Shown: positions 10,178 through 19,575 of the stretch, one piece after another
Layout of the letters: every line of letters begins with the position of its first letter
Numbering within the stretch: position 1 is the stretch's first letter
Assembly (NCBI GenBank): GCA_038030265.1
Contig: CM075942.1
Location: forward strand, 70,994,926 to 71,058,925
Origin: Corythucha ciliata
Lineage: Eukaryota > Arthropoda > Insecta > Hemiptera > Tingidae
DNA: 64,000 nt
Reading direction: 5' to 3'
The notes under the pieces: generated by a model
What the model was told of the DNA's origin: nothing
Database searches by the model: none
What the model saw: only the letters and a program-made list of their open reading frames with translations
Position numbers and translations under genes: made by a program

Positions 10178-11024
10178 CCTATTGGCGATTGTAGCTAAGG
10201 GATACGATGTCTGGCGGCGTTTGAGAGAAACATTGAGTCCGGTACTCCATGTGATTTGTTGTTGTCGTTTGACAACAAACTACTACAAAGTTTTCCTCAA
10301 TAAGGAAGTTCATGTATCAAAAATGTTGGCCAATGACATTTTTTTACTGTGAACTTCGGCTAAATTATCCAACGGTGAAGAGGAGGCCTCGATATTGTAC
10401 CTTTGGCATCACCGAATCAAGAAAACAAGACGGTTATGCGGGTACACGGTACACCCGTACAGAAACTTTCGCTGTCGGCTATTTGTTAGGACAGGAAAAC
10501 TCGGAAACCCCGATTCAAAAACGTTTTCGACCGTTTTACTGAACCCGTGCCGTTCTCTGAGCACTAAAACGAAACGGTGAGCTGGTGAGCACCAATGTAG
10601 GCTCGTGGCGCAAAAGGCGCTCGTGGGATGTCTCAAAAAGGCGAATCCAGAGAAAACTGCTGTGTCTTCGGTTGCTCTTGCCGTCGTAGCCGAGACACAA
10701 CGTTGTCATTTCATTGTTTCCCAAAAATTTAGGTTTCAATGGTGTCAGTTATCAATTAGGCCAGTGTTGGGAGAAAATCGACCGCCGAAAGACGTGGGTG
10801 CTTGCTTGACGTTTGAGTATAAATGTATCATAGACCATGTTCTTCTGTTCTTGTCACTTTAGGCCAACTGACTACTTTTTTCCCGGTATGTTACGGACGT
10901 TGACCACGAAAAAACACTTTAAAAAAACGCAAAACTCGTTATCATTTAACATAATGTGGGGAGTACCGGTTTCATTATCACACGACACTAGCGCCGCTAG
11001 TGATAGCTACAATCGCCAATATAC
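10178..11024 (+). mobile_element. Small TIR DNA element with THAP stub
   Basis: Left end ATTGGCGATTGTAGCTAAGG and right end TAGCTACAATCGCCAAT form about 17-bp inverted termini. Inside the right end lies CACTAGCGCCGCTAGTG, itself palindromic. The same two end types occur at 21934 and 24312 in the opposite orientation. A THAP-type zinc-finger start lies on the + strand inside. THAP domains are the DNA-binding domains of P-element and some Kolobok transposases, so a decayed P-like element is one reading. No clean target duplication is visible. Confidence 0.5.
10628..10732 (+). pseudogene. THAP zinc-finger domain fragment, 34 codons
   Basis: An ATG at 10628 opens a 34-codon frame ending at TAG 10730-10732. 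It shows the first half of a THAP C2CH motif: a Cys pair spaced C-x4-C (CCVFGC) and the LSFHCFPK block that follows in this family. The expected downstream Trp may be read in another frame (FQWCQ, about 10736-10750), suggesting a frameshift. The later Cys-x-x-His part and AVPTF box are not seen. THAP domains bind DNA in transposases and host regulators. Here the context of inverted termini favours a transposase remnant. Confidence 0.5.
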
Positions 11025-11629
11025 CTTAAATTCTCAACTTTTTCAATTGCGACTCTTTAGAAGTTTCGTCTGCCGAAGAATCGTAAGTTTTTTTCGTAAT
11101 CGAAAAGAAGAAGAGTAAATTTCTCCCAGCCCAGAATGACGAGGAGCAGCCTTGTAAGCAATGTGTGGCGTCTTTAGAACTCCTTCTTCTCTGGTGAACT
11201 CCTGTGCCTCTATGTCGAACACCGAGACTGCGGGCACAGCCACCTCGAACGGATTAGTGCACGACGGAAACTCGAATACAATGAACTAAAAATATTAATC
11301 TATTAAGTTCCTTTGCTTTTTCTTCTATGCGCAGCAATTAATTGACTTGACATTAAGATTATTAGTGCTAATGTTAAAAAGCCGTCCTCGCACTCACTTT
11401 CACGTTCATGCGACTCACAACCAAGGCAAAATCGGTCACTTTATGCATCATACATTACAATATCGGTAGCCTGTCCCCAAATTATAACGCTCTACAAGAT
11501 TTGTTGCCCTGTACTTACCTAAGATCCGGAGCATATTTTCCTCTGCCCAACAGTTGAAACAAAGTAATTCAAACGTCTGTGACTGGTACTGATGCCTGAG
11601 AACTAACACTGAGGCTTGCTGCGTCGACA
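11025..11629. other. Unassigned sequence
   Basis: No gene, repeat or regulatory structure recognised between the TIR element and the truncated LINE. Confidence 0.4.
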
Positions 11630-11698
11630 TAATTAAGTTGGAAAAATCACGTACAAGACATTATCGCTAAAACAGACAAATTTTTTAATATTTTAAAA

Positions 11699-13114
11699 AT
11701 GATTTGTTTCATCAATTACGGGACTGACCAAGCGACTTGCCTATTATTCTATAGATCAACAATTAGAGCCATAATTGATTTCGGTTGCATTTTTTACAGC
11801 AGAGCCAACAAAACGACAATGCAAAAGCTAGATAGATTGCAGTACACATGTATTAGACTGTGTATGGGATATTTAAAAAGCACACCAACCAATGTTATCT
11901 TGGCTGAGGCCCATGAACCCCCTCTTAAATTTCGCCGTAAAATGCTGTGCGATAGATATGTATTAAAAACTTTAACAACATCACCACTCATTTATCGTAA
12001 AATTGCCCATTTGGCAACTAAAGTACTTACGTATCATTACTGGAGAAAAAAACCCACACCACTAATAATTGATAGTTTCCTTGACACATCGAAATTTCAA
12101 TCACTAATAGCTTGCTCTAGCAAACTCCCGATATTTGATAAACAAGCTTACTTAGTTCCAACTCAAATACCTATTTTGTACATGACACATAACAAAGACG
12201 ACATACCCCCAATCACAACCTTCAACGAAAAAGTAATGCCATTATTAACCAACAAACATATAATTTACACAGATGGATCTGAGAAGAATGGTAACGTGGG
12301 AGCAGCTTACGTGGATAAAACTGATAATATAAAGAAACATTACAAGCTATCCAACTATTTCTCAAATTTTTCGGCGGAGTGCGTTGCAATCATTGAGGCC
12401 CTAAAGCATATAGAAATTTCCACAGACAACGACTTCTCAATATTAACTGATTGTCAAAGCGTAGCTGAGAGTATTTCACATTTTTGTAATGCAGCTAATT
12501 CATCATATCTTTTGGTTGAAATAATGAGTATGTTACACAACATCACTTCCACACAGAACAAAAGAATCTCAATAATTTGGATAAAAGGTCACGCCAATAT
12601 TCCTGGAAATGACGAAGTTGATCTACTAGCAAAAAGCGGTAGCACATCAAACAATATACTCCATTATAAAATTCCAGTTAGCGACATCCACACCACTTTC
12701 ACAGAAATACTGAAAGATAAATGGCAGTCTGATTTTCAAGAACAAACAAAAGGCTATTTTTATAAAACCATAAATCCCCTTATACTACCCAAACCATGGT
12801 TTCACAAATTAAACTTATCTCGAAAAAACATTAAAAACATCAATAGAATCAGATCAAATCATGGTACATGTAATGAATATTTGACTAAAATAGGACGAAA
12901 AACCAGTACAACATGCGCCACATGCAACCAGACTGACAATCTTGAACATAAAATAATGGAATGTACAAAATACAAAATACACAGATCAAAATTTTTGAAT
13001 TTACTTTATAAAAAATTAATCGCTCCATTCAACTTTTACATAATACTCACGAATATTAGAATTACACATACAGAATTAGTTAATTTCATGAACGATAGCA
13101 ATATGGAACTATAG
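11699..13114 (+). CDS. I-like LINE ORF2 C-terminus with RNase H (truncated)
   Basis: The open frame of 471 codons from the ATG at 11699 is really an internal part of a longer protein, since homologous in-frame sequence (LSWKNHV) extends back to about 11633. Residues 20-90 are the post-RT thumb region (YRSTIRAIIDFG, LDRLQYTCIRL). Residues 188-312 are RNase H with the acidic set D192, E227, D251 and D308 (YTDGSEKNG, ECVAIIEAL, TDCQS, GNDEVDLLAK). A Cys-rich C-terminal finger (CATC then LEHKIMEC) follows near residue 405. RNase H would remove RNA from the RNA/cDNA hybrid during target-primed reverse transcription. The frame is unbroken, but without endonuclease and RT domains it cannot be autonomous. 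Confidence 0.85.
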   Translation: MICFINYGTDQATCLLFYRSTIRAIIDFGCIFYSRANKTTMQKLDRLQYTCIRLCMGYLKSTPTNVILAEAHEPPLKFRRKMLCDRYVLKTLTTSPLIYRKIAHLATKVLTYHYWRKKPTPLIIDSFLDTSKFQSLIACSSKLPIFDKQAYLVPTQIPILYMTHNKDDIPPITTFNEKVMPLLTNKHIIYTDGSEKNGNVGAAYVDKTDNIKKHYKLSNYFSNFSAECVAIIEALKHIEISTDNDFSILTDCQSVAESISHFCNAANSSYLLVEIMSMLHNITSTQNKRISIIWIKGHANIPGNDEVDLLAKSGSTSNNILHYKIPVSDIHTTFTEILKDKWQSDFQEQTKGYFYKTINPLILPKPWFHKLNLSRKNIKNINRIRSNHGTCNEYLTKIGRKTSTTCATCNQTDNLEHKIMECTKYKIHRSKFLNLLYKKLIAPFNFYIILTNIRITHTELVNFMNDSNMEL

Positions 13115-13235
13115 TAACTTTACCTACGTCTCAACACCAATGAATTTGAAATAACTTATGTAAATAAATAGCAAGATATTAAATGTTAAATGATCTGATG
13201 AAATAAAATATTATTTATTCTACTCTCATATTTGA

Positions 13236-13247
13236 ACTACAATACAT
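13236..13247 (+). repeat. 12-bp target-site duplication, left copy
   Basis: ACTACAATACAT here is repeated exactly at 17127-17138, immediately flanking the minus-strand LINE. Confidence 0.9.
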
Positions 13248-13353
13248 TTTTTTTTTTTTTTTTTTTTTTTGAGACAACACCCACGGGTAGGAGGGTTGCC
13301 CCCCCGGCACGGAATCCTAGGTGGATTATTGTGCCCCCCCTGGGTCTGTGGAT

Positions 13354-16300
13354 CTAGTCCAGGATCCCCTTCCCTCTGACGAGGTTTAGGAGGTCCTCGG
13401 CTAGAGTTTCGCCGGTCGGAGCACCCTCGAGTTGGTCGGCCCCGAAGATGCTAAGCCGGCGGCCCGCGAGCGCCTCACATTCGAACACGATGTGATGGGC
13501 GGTCTCGTCTTCTTCCCCACACAGTCTGCACACCGGGGACTCTGTGGTTACCCCGATGCGGTGTAGATGATAACGGAGCTGGCAGAATCCTGTGATAAGG
13601 CCTACCACCGTTCTAAGGTCTCTCCGGCTAAGTCGGAGCAGTTTGCTCGTAAGCCTCCTGCACGGTCCTTCGACCATGCGCTTACTCTGCTGATGTCCCT
13701 CCAGTCTCTGCCAGCGAATAGCCGCCTGGGCATTAACCCACTTAGCTATCGCCATCCTGAAGGTCGATGGCGGGACGCCGAGCGCCGGCTCCGGGCCAGT
13801 GAAGTCTCCATTCGAGCCCTCCCTGGCCAAGGAGTCCGCCTGCTCGTTCCCGTAGATACCCTTGTGTCCCGGTACCCATTCAAGGCTTACCTTGTTATCC
13901 TGGGCCAGCAGACTAAGGCTTTGGCGGCAGTCCCATACAAGCCCGGAGCTCACTATCGGAGCCGTTAGTGCCTTAATGGCAGCCTGGCTATCCGTGAGGA
14001 TACGTATATGGGCATTTTGCACGTCCCTACGTATATTCTCAGCAGCACAGGCCTTGATTGCGTAGACTTCGGCTTGGAATACCGAGGTGTATACCCCCAG
14101 AGGTGTAGACAGCCTCCATTCGGGTTCCACCCCGTACACCCCCGCACCAGTCCCGTTATTCGTTTTAGAGCCGTCTGTAAACCACAATCGCTCCTTGTGA
14201 TTTCTTTTCACTGCCTGCCCCTCACCGTACCCAAGGCGGACGGAGAAGGGACAGCGTTCACCGAGGGTTTTGGGCATGATGTCCGGCATCATGCCCAGCA
14301 CTGGGTCCCGAACCGTGTCCAGGATCCCAGTGTGGGTCCTCCTAGAATTAAGGCCCCCACCCCTCCATAAACCACCCCATTTATGCCTTAGGGCCGACAT
14401 TGCCGCCGCCCCCTTGATGAAGATGTCTACGGGAGGGAGTCCCGTCAGTATCTCCATCGTTGCAGTAGGAGTGAAGTGCATAGCCCCAGTGACCATTAGG
14501 CACGCCAGTCTCTGAACACTAGTGAGGGTATTTCTGGCCCCCACTTGTTCAGCTTTGTGCCACCAGACCACTGAGCAGTATGTCAGTGCGGGTCTGACTA
14601 TCGCCGTATATAGCCATAAGACCATTTGCGGCCTCAGTCCCCACGTTTTGCCGCAGGCACTTTTCGTCCTCATAAGCAGCATTTTGCCCCTGTCGGCAAC
14701 CCTGCCCAGGTGCTTGTTCCAGGTGAGCGTGGAGTCCAGGGTTACCCCCAGATACTTCACTTCCCTCCGAAGAGATAGCCTGGTATCGTAGAACAGGGGT
14801 TCTTTAAAGTCCCCCAAGTTCCTCTTTCTAGTGAAGGCCACTAGGTTGGTCTTGTCAGGGTTTACATTCAGCCCCTCCTTCCCACACCAGTCCTTCACTA
14901 TATTCAATGCTGACTGAGTCAAGTCCGACACCACCCCGACATGTCGCCCTCTAATGACGACGACAATGTCGTCCGCGTATCCCTGGACATAAAACCCATT
15001 ATCAGCCAGCCTCACCAATAAGGAATTGGCCACCATGCCCCACATTCGGGGTGACAAAACCCCCCCCTGTGGGCATCCCTTCTTTACAGCCACCTCCAGG
15101 GATTCCCCAAGGAGCGTGGCGGTAACTGTTCTGCTTTCAAGCAGCACCCTCAACCACCTACTAATGGTGTCGCAGATGCCATGCCGTCCCGCAGCTTCAA
15201 TAACCGAGGATATAGAGGTATTGTCAAAGGCACCCTCTATGTCCAGGAAGATTCCCACCGCTAGTTCCTTGTGCTCTAGAGTATCCTCCAGCCTAGTAAC
15301 CAGCTGGTGTAGTGCCGTTTCGCAGGACTTTCCCTGCTGGTAGGCAAATTGACCTGGGTGTAGTGGCCTCGAAGGGAGGCAGCTTTCCCAGATATGCCTA
15401 TCCACCAGTTTTTCCAACGTCTTCAAAACGAAAGACGTTAGACATATGGGTCGGTACGCCTTAGCCAGTGCATATGACGGACGCCCCGGCTTAGGAATAA
15501 ACACAACCCGTGCTTTCCGCCACACCTCAGGGATTCTGCCCATTGCCAGGCAAGCCCTGAAGATGCAGCACAGTCGTCTGGCAACCTCTGGCCCCCCCTC
15601 CTGCAGGTGCTTGGGGATTATGCCGTCCGGTCCAGGAGCTTTGAAGGGAGAAAACGAGCCAATGGCCCATTGTACCCTTCCCAATGTGACCACCTCCCTA
15701 GCCACATGCCAGTCCACCCTTGTCGCCCTCCTTCGCGAGGGCTCCACGGGTGGAATGGACGATACAACCCCCACGGCCCCCGGAAAGTGCACCCCCATCA
15801 GGGTCGTCAACGTTTCCGACGCCGTCGTAGTGTAACTACCGTCCACTTTCATCAGTGTGCCAACGGGATTCAGCGGGTCCTTGGAGAGAAGGCGCTGAAG
15901 GCGAGCCACCGAGGAGGTATTTTCAGCCTCCTCACAGAATCCCCTCCAAGACGCCCTCTTCGAACTCCTCAGCCCCCGCCGATACTCCGCCAGCTTGGCC
16001 CTATAGGCCTCCCACTGCCCGTCGCGGACTGCCCGATTAAATAGCCTCCGCGATGCTTTTCTCAACCCCTCGAGCTGCTCATTCCACCAGGGAACCTTCC
16101 TGGTCGATGAGCGCGAGCTCAGGGGAGTATTTGCTTGATACGAGGTTACCAGCACCTCCTGCAACTCCTGTGCTGCCCCCTCAATATCGTCACCATCTCG
16201 TAGGTCCAGTTCACCCCCAAAACTAAGCCTACCATTCACTTCCTCTGCGAAACCACCCCAGTCCGTCTTACGAGGGTTGTAGTATGTCTCTTGAATCCTC

Positions 16301-16995
16301 TCCACCCCCCGGATTTCCATGATAACATACCTGTGGTCCGAGAACGATGGAGCCTCGGACACACTCCAGTTCCTGACCCTACCGGCCAGTAAGGAAGTAG
16401 AGAGGGTGAGGTCGAGGACCTCCCTCCTACTTGATGTTACAAAGGTGGGCTTATTGCCCCTGTTCAACACGGATAAATCACTAGTTGCCAGGTACTCAAA
16501 TAAGGACTCACCTCTGGAGTTTGTGTTGGTGCTGCCCCATGCCAAGTGATGGGCGTTGGCATCCACACCGATAAGCAGTTGTTCGCCATTGCGCCTGCAG
16601 GCGTCGACCAGGTTGATCACCTCTCTCGGTGGCGGGCCCTGATCGCTGTCTCCAGGGAAGTACGCCGAGGTCGCAACAAGCTGCTCCCTCGTGGCCCCCT
16701 CCTGGTAGGTCAGCCTGACAGCTACCATGTCCCTGAAACAGAACTCGTTAACCGTCAATGCTCTCAATCCGCCTCTAACGTAGATGCATGCACGTGGAGT
16801 ATCGACAAATCTAGAATAAATTAACTCACCTCCAATGCCGCTCAGTCCCGCCACTCTTCCCCTTGAGATCCAAGGTTCCTGAATGAGGGCGACATCGTAG
16901 CTGCCTGCTGCAAGCAGCCGACAGAGGGTGGCGGATGCCACCCTACTGTGCTGCAGGTTCACCTGAATGACCCGCAGCATCAGAAGAGGAGGCAC
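13354..16995 (-). CDS. LINE ORF2: APE endonuclease, reverse transcriptase, RNase H, Cys-rich finger
   Basis: 1213 uninterrupted codons. Residues 1-225 form an APE-type endonuclease with E40 (LIQEPW), D145/N147 (GVDANAHH) and the D220-H221 pair (SFSDH). Residues about 445-760 are the reverse transcriptase, with KAPGPDGI, PKPGR, YRPICLTSF, D585 (FLDIEGAFD), GCPQGGVLSP and the catalytic YADD at 673-676. Residues 936-1060 are RNase H, with D941, E976, D1002 and D1054. A CRLCGEEDETAHH finger ends the protein. Every catalytic residue expected is present, so the protein is plausibly active. It nicks target DNA and copies the element RNA in place. The ATG at 16995 overlaps the end of ORF1 (16943-17126) in another frame, as in many LINEs. 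Confidence 0.95.
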   Translation of the reverse strand: MPPLLMLRVIQVNLQHSRVASATLCRLLAAGSYDVALIQEPWISRGRVAGLSGIGGELIYSRFVDTPRACIYVRGGLRALTVNEFCFRDMVAVRLTYQEGATREQLVATSAYFPGDSDQGPPPREVINLVDACRRNGEQLLIGVDANAHHLAWGSTNTNSRGESLFEYLATSDLSVLNRGNKPTFVTSSRREVLDLTLSTSLLAGRVRNWSVSEAPSFSDHRYVIMEIRGVERIQETYYNPRKTDWGGFAEEVNGRLSFGGELDLRDGDDIEGAAQELQEVLVTSYQANTPLSSRSSTRKVPWWNEQLEGLRKASRRLFNRAVRDGQWEAYRAKLAEYRRGLRSSKRASWRGFCEEAENTSSVARLQRLLSKDPLNPVGTLMKVDGSYTTTASETLTTLMGVHFPGAVGVVSSIPPVEPSRRRATRVDWHVAREVVTLGRVQWAIGSFSPFKAPGPDGIIPKHLQEGGPEVARRLCCIFRACLAMGRIPEVWRKARVVFIPKPGRPSYALAKAYRPICLTSFVLKTLEKLVDRHIWESCLPSRPLHPGQFAYQQGKSCETALHQLVTRLEDTLEHKELAVGIFLDIEGAFDNTSISSVIEAAGRHGICDTISRWLRVLLESRTVTATLLGESLEVAVKKGCPQGGVLSPRMWGMVANSLLVRLADNGFYVQGYADDIVVVIRGRHVGVVSDLTQSALNIVKDWCGKEGLNVNPDKTNLVAFTRKRNLGDFKEPLFYDTRLSLRREVKYLGVTLDSTLTWNKHLGRVADRGKMLLMRTKSACGKTWGLRPQMVLWLYTAIVRPALTYCSVVWWHKAEQVGARNTLTSVQRLACLMVTGAMHFTPTATMEILTGLPPVDIFIKGAAAMSALRHKWGGLWRGGGLNSRRTHTGILDTVRDPVLGMMPDIMPKTLGERCPFSVRLGYGEGQAVKRNHKERLWFTDGSKTNNGTGAGVYGVEPEWRLSTPLGVYTSVFQAEVYAIKACAAENIRRDVQNAHIRILTDSQAAIKALTAPIVSSGLVWDCRQSLSLLAQDNKVSLEWVPGHKGIYGNEQADSLAREGSNGDFTGPEPALGVPPSTFRMAIAKWVNAQAAIRWQRLEGHQQSKRMVEGPCRRLTSKLLRLSRRDLRTVVGLITGFCQLRYHLHRIGVTTESPVCRLCGEEDETAHHIVFECEALAGRRLSIFGADQLEGAPTGETLAEDLLNLVRGKGILD

Positions 16996-17126
16996 TCCCC
17001 GCCACCTTGAAGTTGACTCTCTGGAATGCGAAGTACGGTTGCCCGTTATCCTTCAGCCACTTCAGAGTGTCCTTGCCGATCCCGAGTACCAGCGTCACTC
17101 CCTTGGGGTCCGCCGCACTCGAGATC
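16943..17126 (-). pseudogene. LINE ORF1 (gag-like) C-terminal remnant
   Basis: About 60 codons run from the truncated 5' end of the element into the ORF2 start region. The stretch with LVLGIGKDTLKWL and PYFAFQRVNFKV resembles the C-terminal domain (DUF4780-like) of arthropod LINE ORF1 proteins, which bind the element RNA. The N-terminal part and any zinc knuckles were lost by 5' truncation; any start codon seen here is artificial. Confidence 0.55.
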
Positions 17127-17138
17127 ACTACAATACAT
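17127..17138 (+). repeat. 12-bp target-site duplication, right copy
   Basis: Exact copy of 13236-13247 on the other side of the LINE insertion. Confidence 0.9.
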
Positions 17139-17253
17139 ACTTTACATTGCTACATACATACATTCATTATTTATTACAAATTCTTAAAAATAAAAACGAA
17201 CGTCGGCTAATGGCTCTCGTAAGCATAAGCCTTTAAAAAAAAAAAAAAAAAAA

Positions 17254-17550
17254 GTACGACACACTCCAAACCGTCACTAAAATCTTTCAAGTTCTCAGTC
17301 ACACTTCACAACATGAATTGACACGAACTTAAAGCAAAAGAGAAAGACCGTTTGATTATTAGATAAGGATGATAACGCCAAGCGCGAAACGTGGGTAGTT
17401 CAAAATTCTCGTGGTAGAGACAGTAGGGTTTTTGTATTGCAGTATTTTTTTGTGTTTTGATGAGTATTTTTTATTTAGTGCAATTTTTTATTTAGTATCA
17501 ATCTAGTATTTTTTATTTAGTATCAAGTACTTTATTTAGTTCTCATCGGG
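17254..17550. other. Unassigned AT-rich sequence with TATTTAGTATCA words
   Basis: No gene. At 17440-17540 the word TATTTAGT/TATTTAGTATCA recurs five to six times irregularly. Confidence 0.4.
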
Positions 17551-17861
17551 ATCCTAGGGCAAGATATGGTCCGGACATTCCAGAAATGTTAAAACGTACA
17601 CAGAAAAATTAAGGGTAGGTTGTAAACATTTTTTCCTGGCCGAAAACATAGGCGTATTATTCAGAATGAATAATAAACCAAAATCAAATATTGACTTATT
17701 ATTTCTCAATAATAAGTCTTTGTAATCGTATCGCAAAAAAATGTTTTTGACCCCCCCCCCCCTCAAAATTTGTAGTTTAACGTTTCAAAGTGCGTAGAAT
17801 CCAAATCTGAAATAATAAAAAAATGTCCGTCCGCCGTCCGGGCCATATCTTGCCCTAGGAT
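17551..17861. mobile_element. MITE-like element with 25-bp inverted termini
   Basis: Left arm 17551-17575 (ATCCTAGGGCAAGATATGGT plus CCGGA) pairs with 17837-17861 with one mismatch in 25. The 311-bp interior is AT-rich with a run of about 13 C near 17749 and no coding content. Size and structure suit a MITE. No target duplication is obvious, so a simple palindromic repeat is not excluded. Confidence 0.6.
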
Positions 17862-18358
17862 TGCTCGAAAAAACTCGTTCTTTCGCACATAGACTCCATT
17901 TGGGGTCTAGTTGGTCCTAACATCTGATCAGTTTGATCAAATAACTCCCTGGGGTTTTATGGGCCAAAAGCGGGTCCAAAATGGAGATTTTCAAAGGATT
18001 TGGGATCATAGGGGTGTGGGGTGTCGATTTTCATGTAATTTCAAGCCGGCCTTGACTACATCCATGAATAATAAATCCATAAACAGTCGAAATAATAAGG
18101 CATTGTTCGATAATTTGCAGCGTTTTTTATTTAGCCTTGTTTTATAGGGGAAAATTAAACATCAGTTCTGAAATTTTATTTTCTTAAAAGGGGGAATCTC
18201 GTGAGAAAAGTTGAAACACGCCTTATATTATTATTAGAAATATTGTTGCTTCAAACTCACGTGTACGAGTTAAATTCACTCTTTCCAACCGCTAGCTGGC
18301 GAAGATTTTTTTTTTCTGAACTATAATATATGTACACAATATTACAACAATAAATACA
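17862..18358. other. Unassigned sequence
   Basis: No gene or repeat family recognised. Confidence 0.4.
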
Positions 18359-18602
18359 ACATCGAGATGACGAAAGTTGCATTATAAACGAGTTGTATCG
18401 AATATCGAAACGACGTTGAACCAACCTCAATGTTTCGAACATTATCAACGCTACTATACTATACTAAAAAAAACGCTACTATACTTCAACCTCTCGCAGT
18501 TGCACTGGTGAGAAATGTTAAAAAAAACATCGAGGTTGCTTCAACGTCGTTTCGATATTCGATGCAACTAGGTAATGCTACTTCGTCAAATCGATGTCAT
18601 AT
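18359..18602. repeat. Long imperfect hairpin, ~85-bp arms
   Basis: The arm from about 18359 to 18444 pairs with 18515-18602; the core GAATATCGAAACGACGTTGA is a perfect match. The loop carries two copies of CGCTACTATACT. The sequence is rich in the ATCGA/CGTCG words also seen at 8656-8905. Confidence 0.7.
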
Positions 18603-18840
18603 TATTGTCGATATGAAAACCTATTTGCATTGAGATTTCATCGATATAGATTCTATATCGACCGATAAACGTTATTACAACTACGTCTTTTCGAAGTTGC
18701 ATCTAGGGTGAAATAATAACCTTATTACATCCACGAGTAAATGACATCGATACGACGTCGATAAGGACTCATCTCCGAAAACCGCCGTAAATGACGTCGA
18801 TTCGACATCGAATCGATGGAAGTGTTCTCATCGGGAGGTG
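18603..18840. repeat. ATCGA/GTCGAT repeat, end of the dispersed element shared with 8656
   Basis: Irregular words GACGTCGATTCGACATCGA and similar run to an end reading AGTGTTCTCATCGGG at about 18820-18835, the reverse complement of the start of the 8656 segment. With the hairpin at 18359 this probably forms one non-autonomous palindromic element. Confidence 0.55.
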
Positions 18841-19575
18841 AGGAAAACAATGTTCATTTGTTCATTTGAAGCCGGACGGGTTCAAAAAGGCAAGTAGCCC
18901 CTGTCGGTTAAGATTCAGGTCTTCCCAACACTAATTATTATTACGTAGAAAAACACTGAACTGCCCTGAAACATGGGATTTGTCACAATAACGTCAAACT
19001 TTCCTAGGGGGGGGGGGGTGATAAGGCGATAAGGTTTATTATGAGTCGAAACTTCCCCATCCCATTCATAGGCAATTTTTAAACTTAAGTTTCTCTAAGT
19101 GGGAGTCGAAACAGATGATTTGTACCCAAAAACATTTTTTGATTTTTACTTAGAAGAATTATTCTATGGTTATCTCGGCGGGTTTCCTCGACCCCTTCCC
19201 AGTCGACCTCGCCTAAACTTCGCACATAAATTTTGGCTCCATTTCTGCATCAATATTCGATTTCAAAGTCTTATTTCAATCTTCAGGAAGTTCTACAGTG
19301 ACGTAAGATCTTGCTTTTTCAATTTTTTCCCCTAAAATAACCCCAAAAAATTATAATTCAAATGTGTTTTAAGGCGAAGTTTGGGCGAGGGTGACTGAGG
19401 AACCCCACCTGAAGTAGCGACTATGAATACGGGCGTTTTTTTCTGAAGCATGAAGAATTAAAATTATCAAGATAATGGAATAAAGAGATAAATACTCGCA
19501 TTAGGAAGCAATGAACTTTGTAGTGTTATCTCGAGATACCCAAGTGAGTGTACTGCTGATTTAAAACAAACAACC
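18841..19575. other. Unassigned sequence upstream of the glycosyltransferase
   Basis: No gene recognised. A G run lies near 19009. The 5'UTR and promoter of the following gene would fall here, but no firm promoter element can be named. Confidence 0.4.

Larger units (their letters stand above)
13248..17126 (-). mobile_element. LOA/R1-like LINE, 3.88 kb, 5'-truncated but ORF2 intact
   Basis: The element reads right to left. It starts at 17126 inside the end of ORF1, has a complete ORF2, a short 3'UTR and a poly(A) tail that appears as a T run at about 13248-13269. An exact 12-bp target duplication (ACTACAATACAT) flanks it. It lies in the 3'UTR of an I-like LINE on the opposite strand. A clean duplication and an unbroken 1213-codon ORF suggest a young insertion. 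Assignment to LOA versus other R1-group clades rests on the VNLQHSR-type start and the presence of RNase H, and is inference. Confidence 0.9.
11630..17253 (+). mobile_element. 5'-truncated I-like LINE, split by a second LINE
   Basis: Homology to an I-type ORF2 starts abruptly at about 11630, so the 5' end, endonuclease and polymerase core are missing. The ORF ends at 13114 and an AT-rich 3'UTR runs to 13247. After removal of the insertion at 13248-17126 the 3'UTR resumes at 17127 and ends in a 19-nt poly(A) at 17235-17253. The clade call (I/Nimb-like with RNase H) is by eye. The element's own target duplication is not clear. Confidence 0.75.

Noticed and set aside
13567..16824. Plus-strand ORFs up to 145 codons in this interval
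   Set aside because: They are shadows of the LINE ORF2 on the opposite strand.
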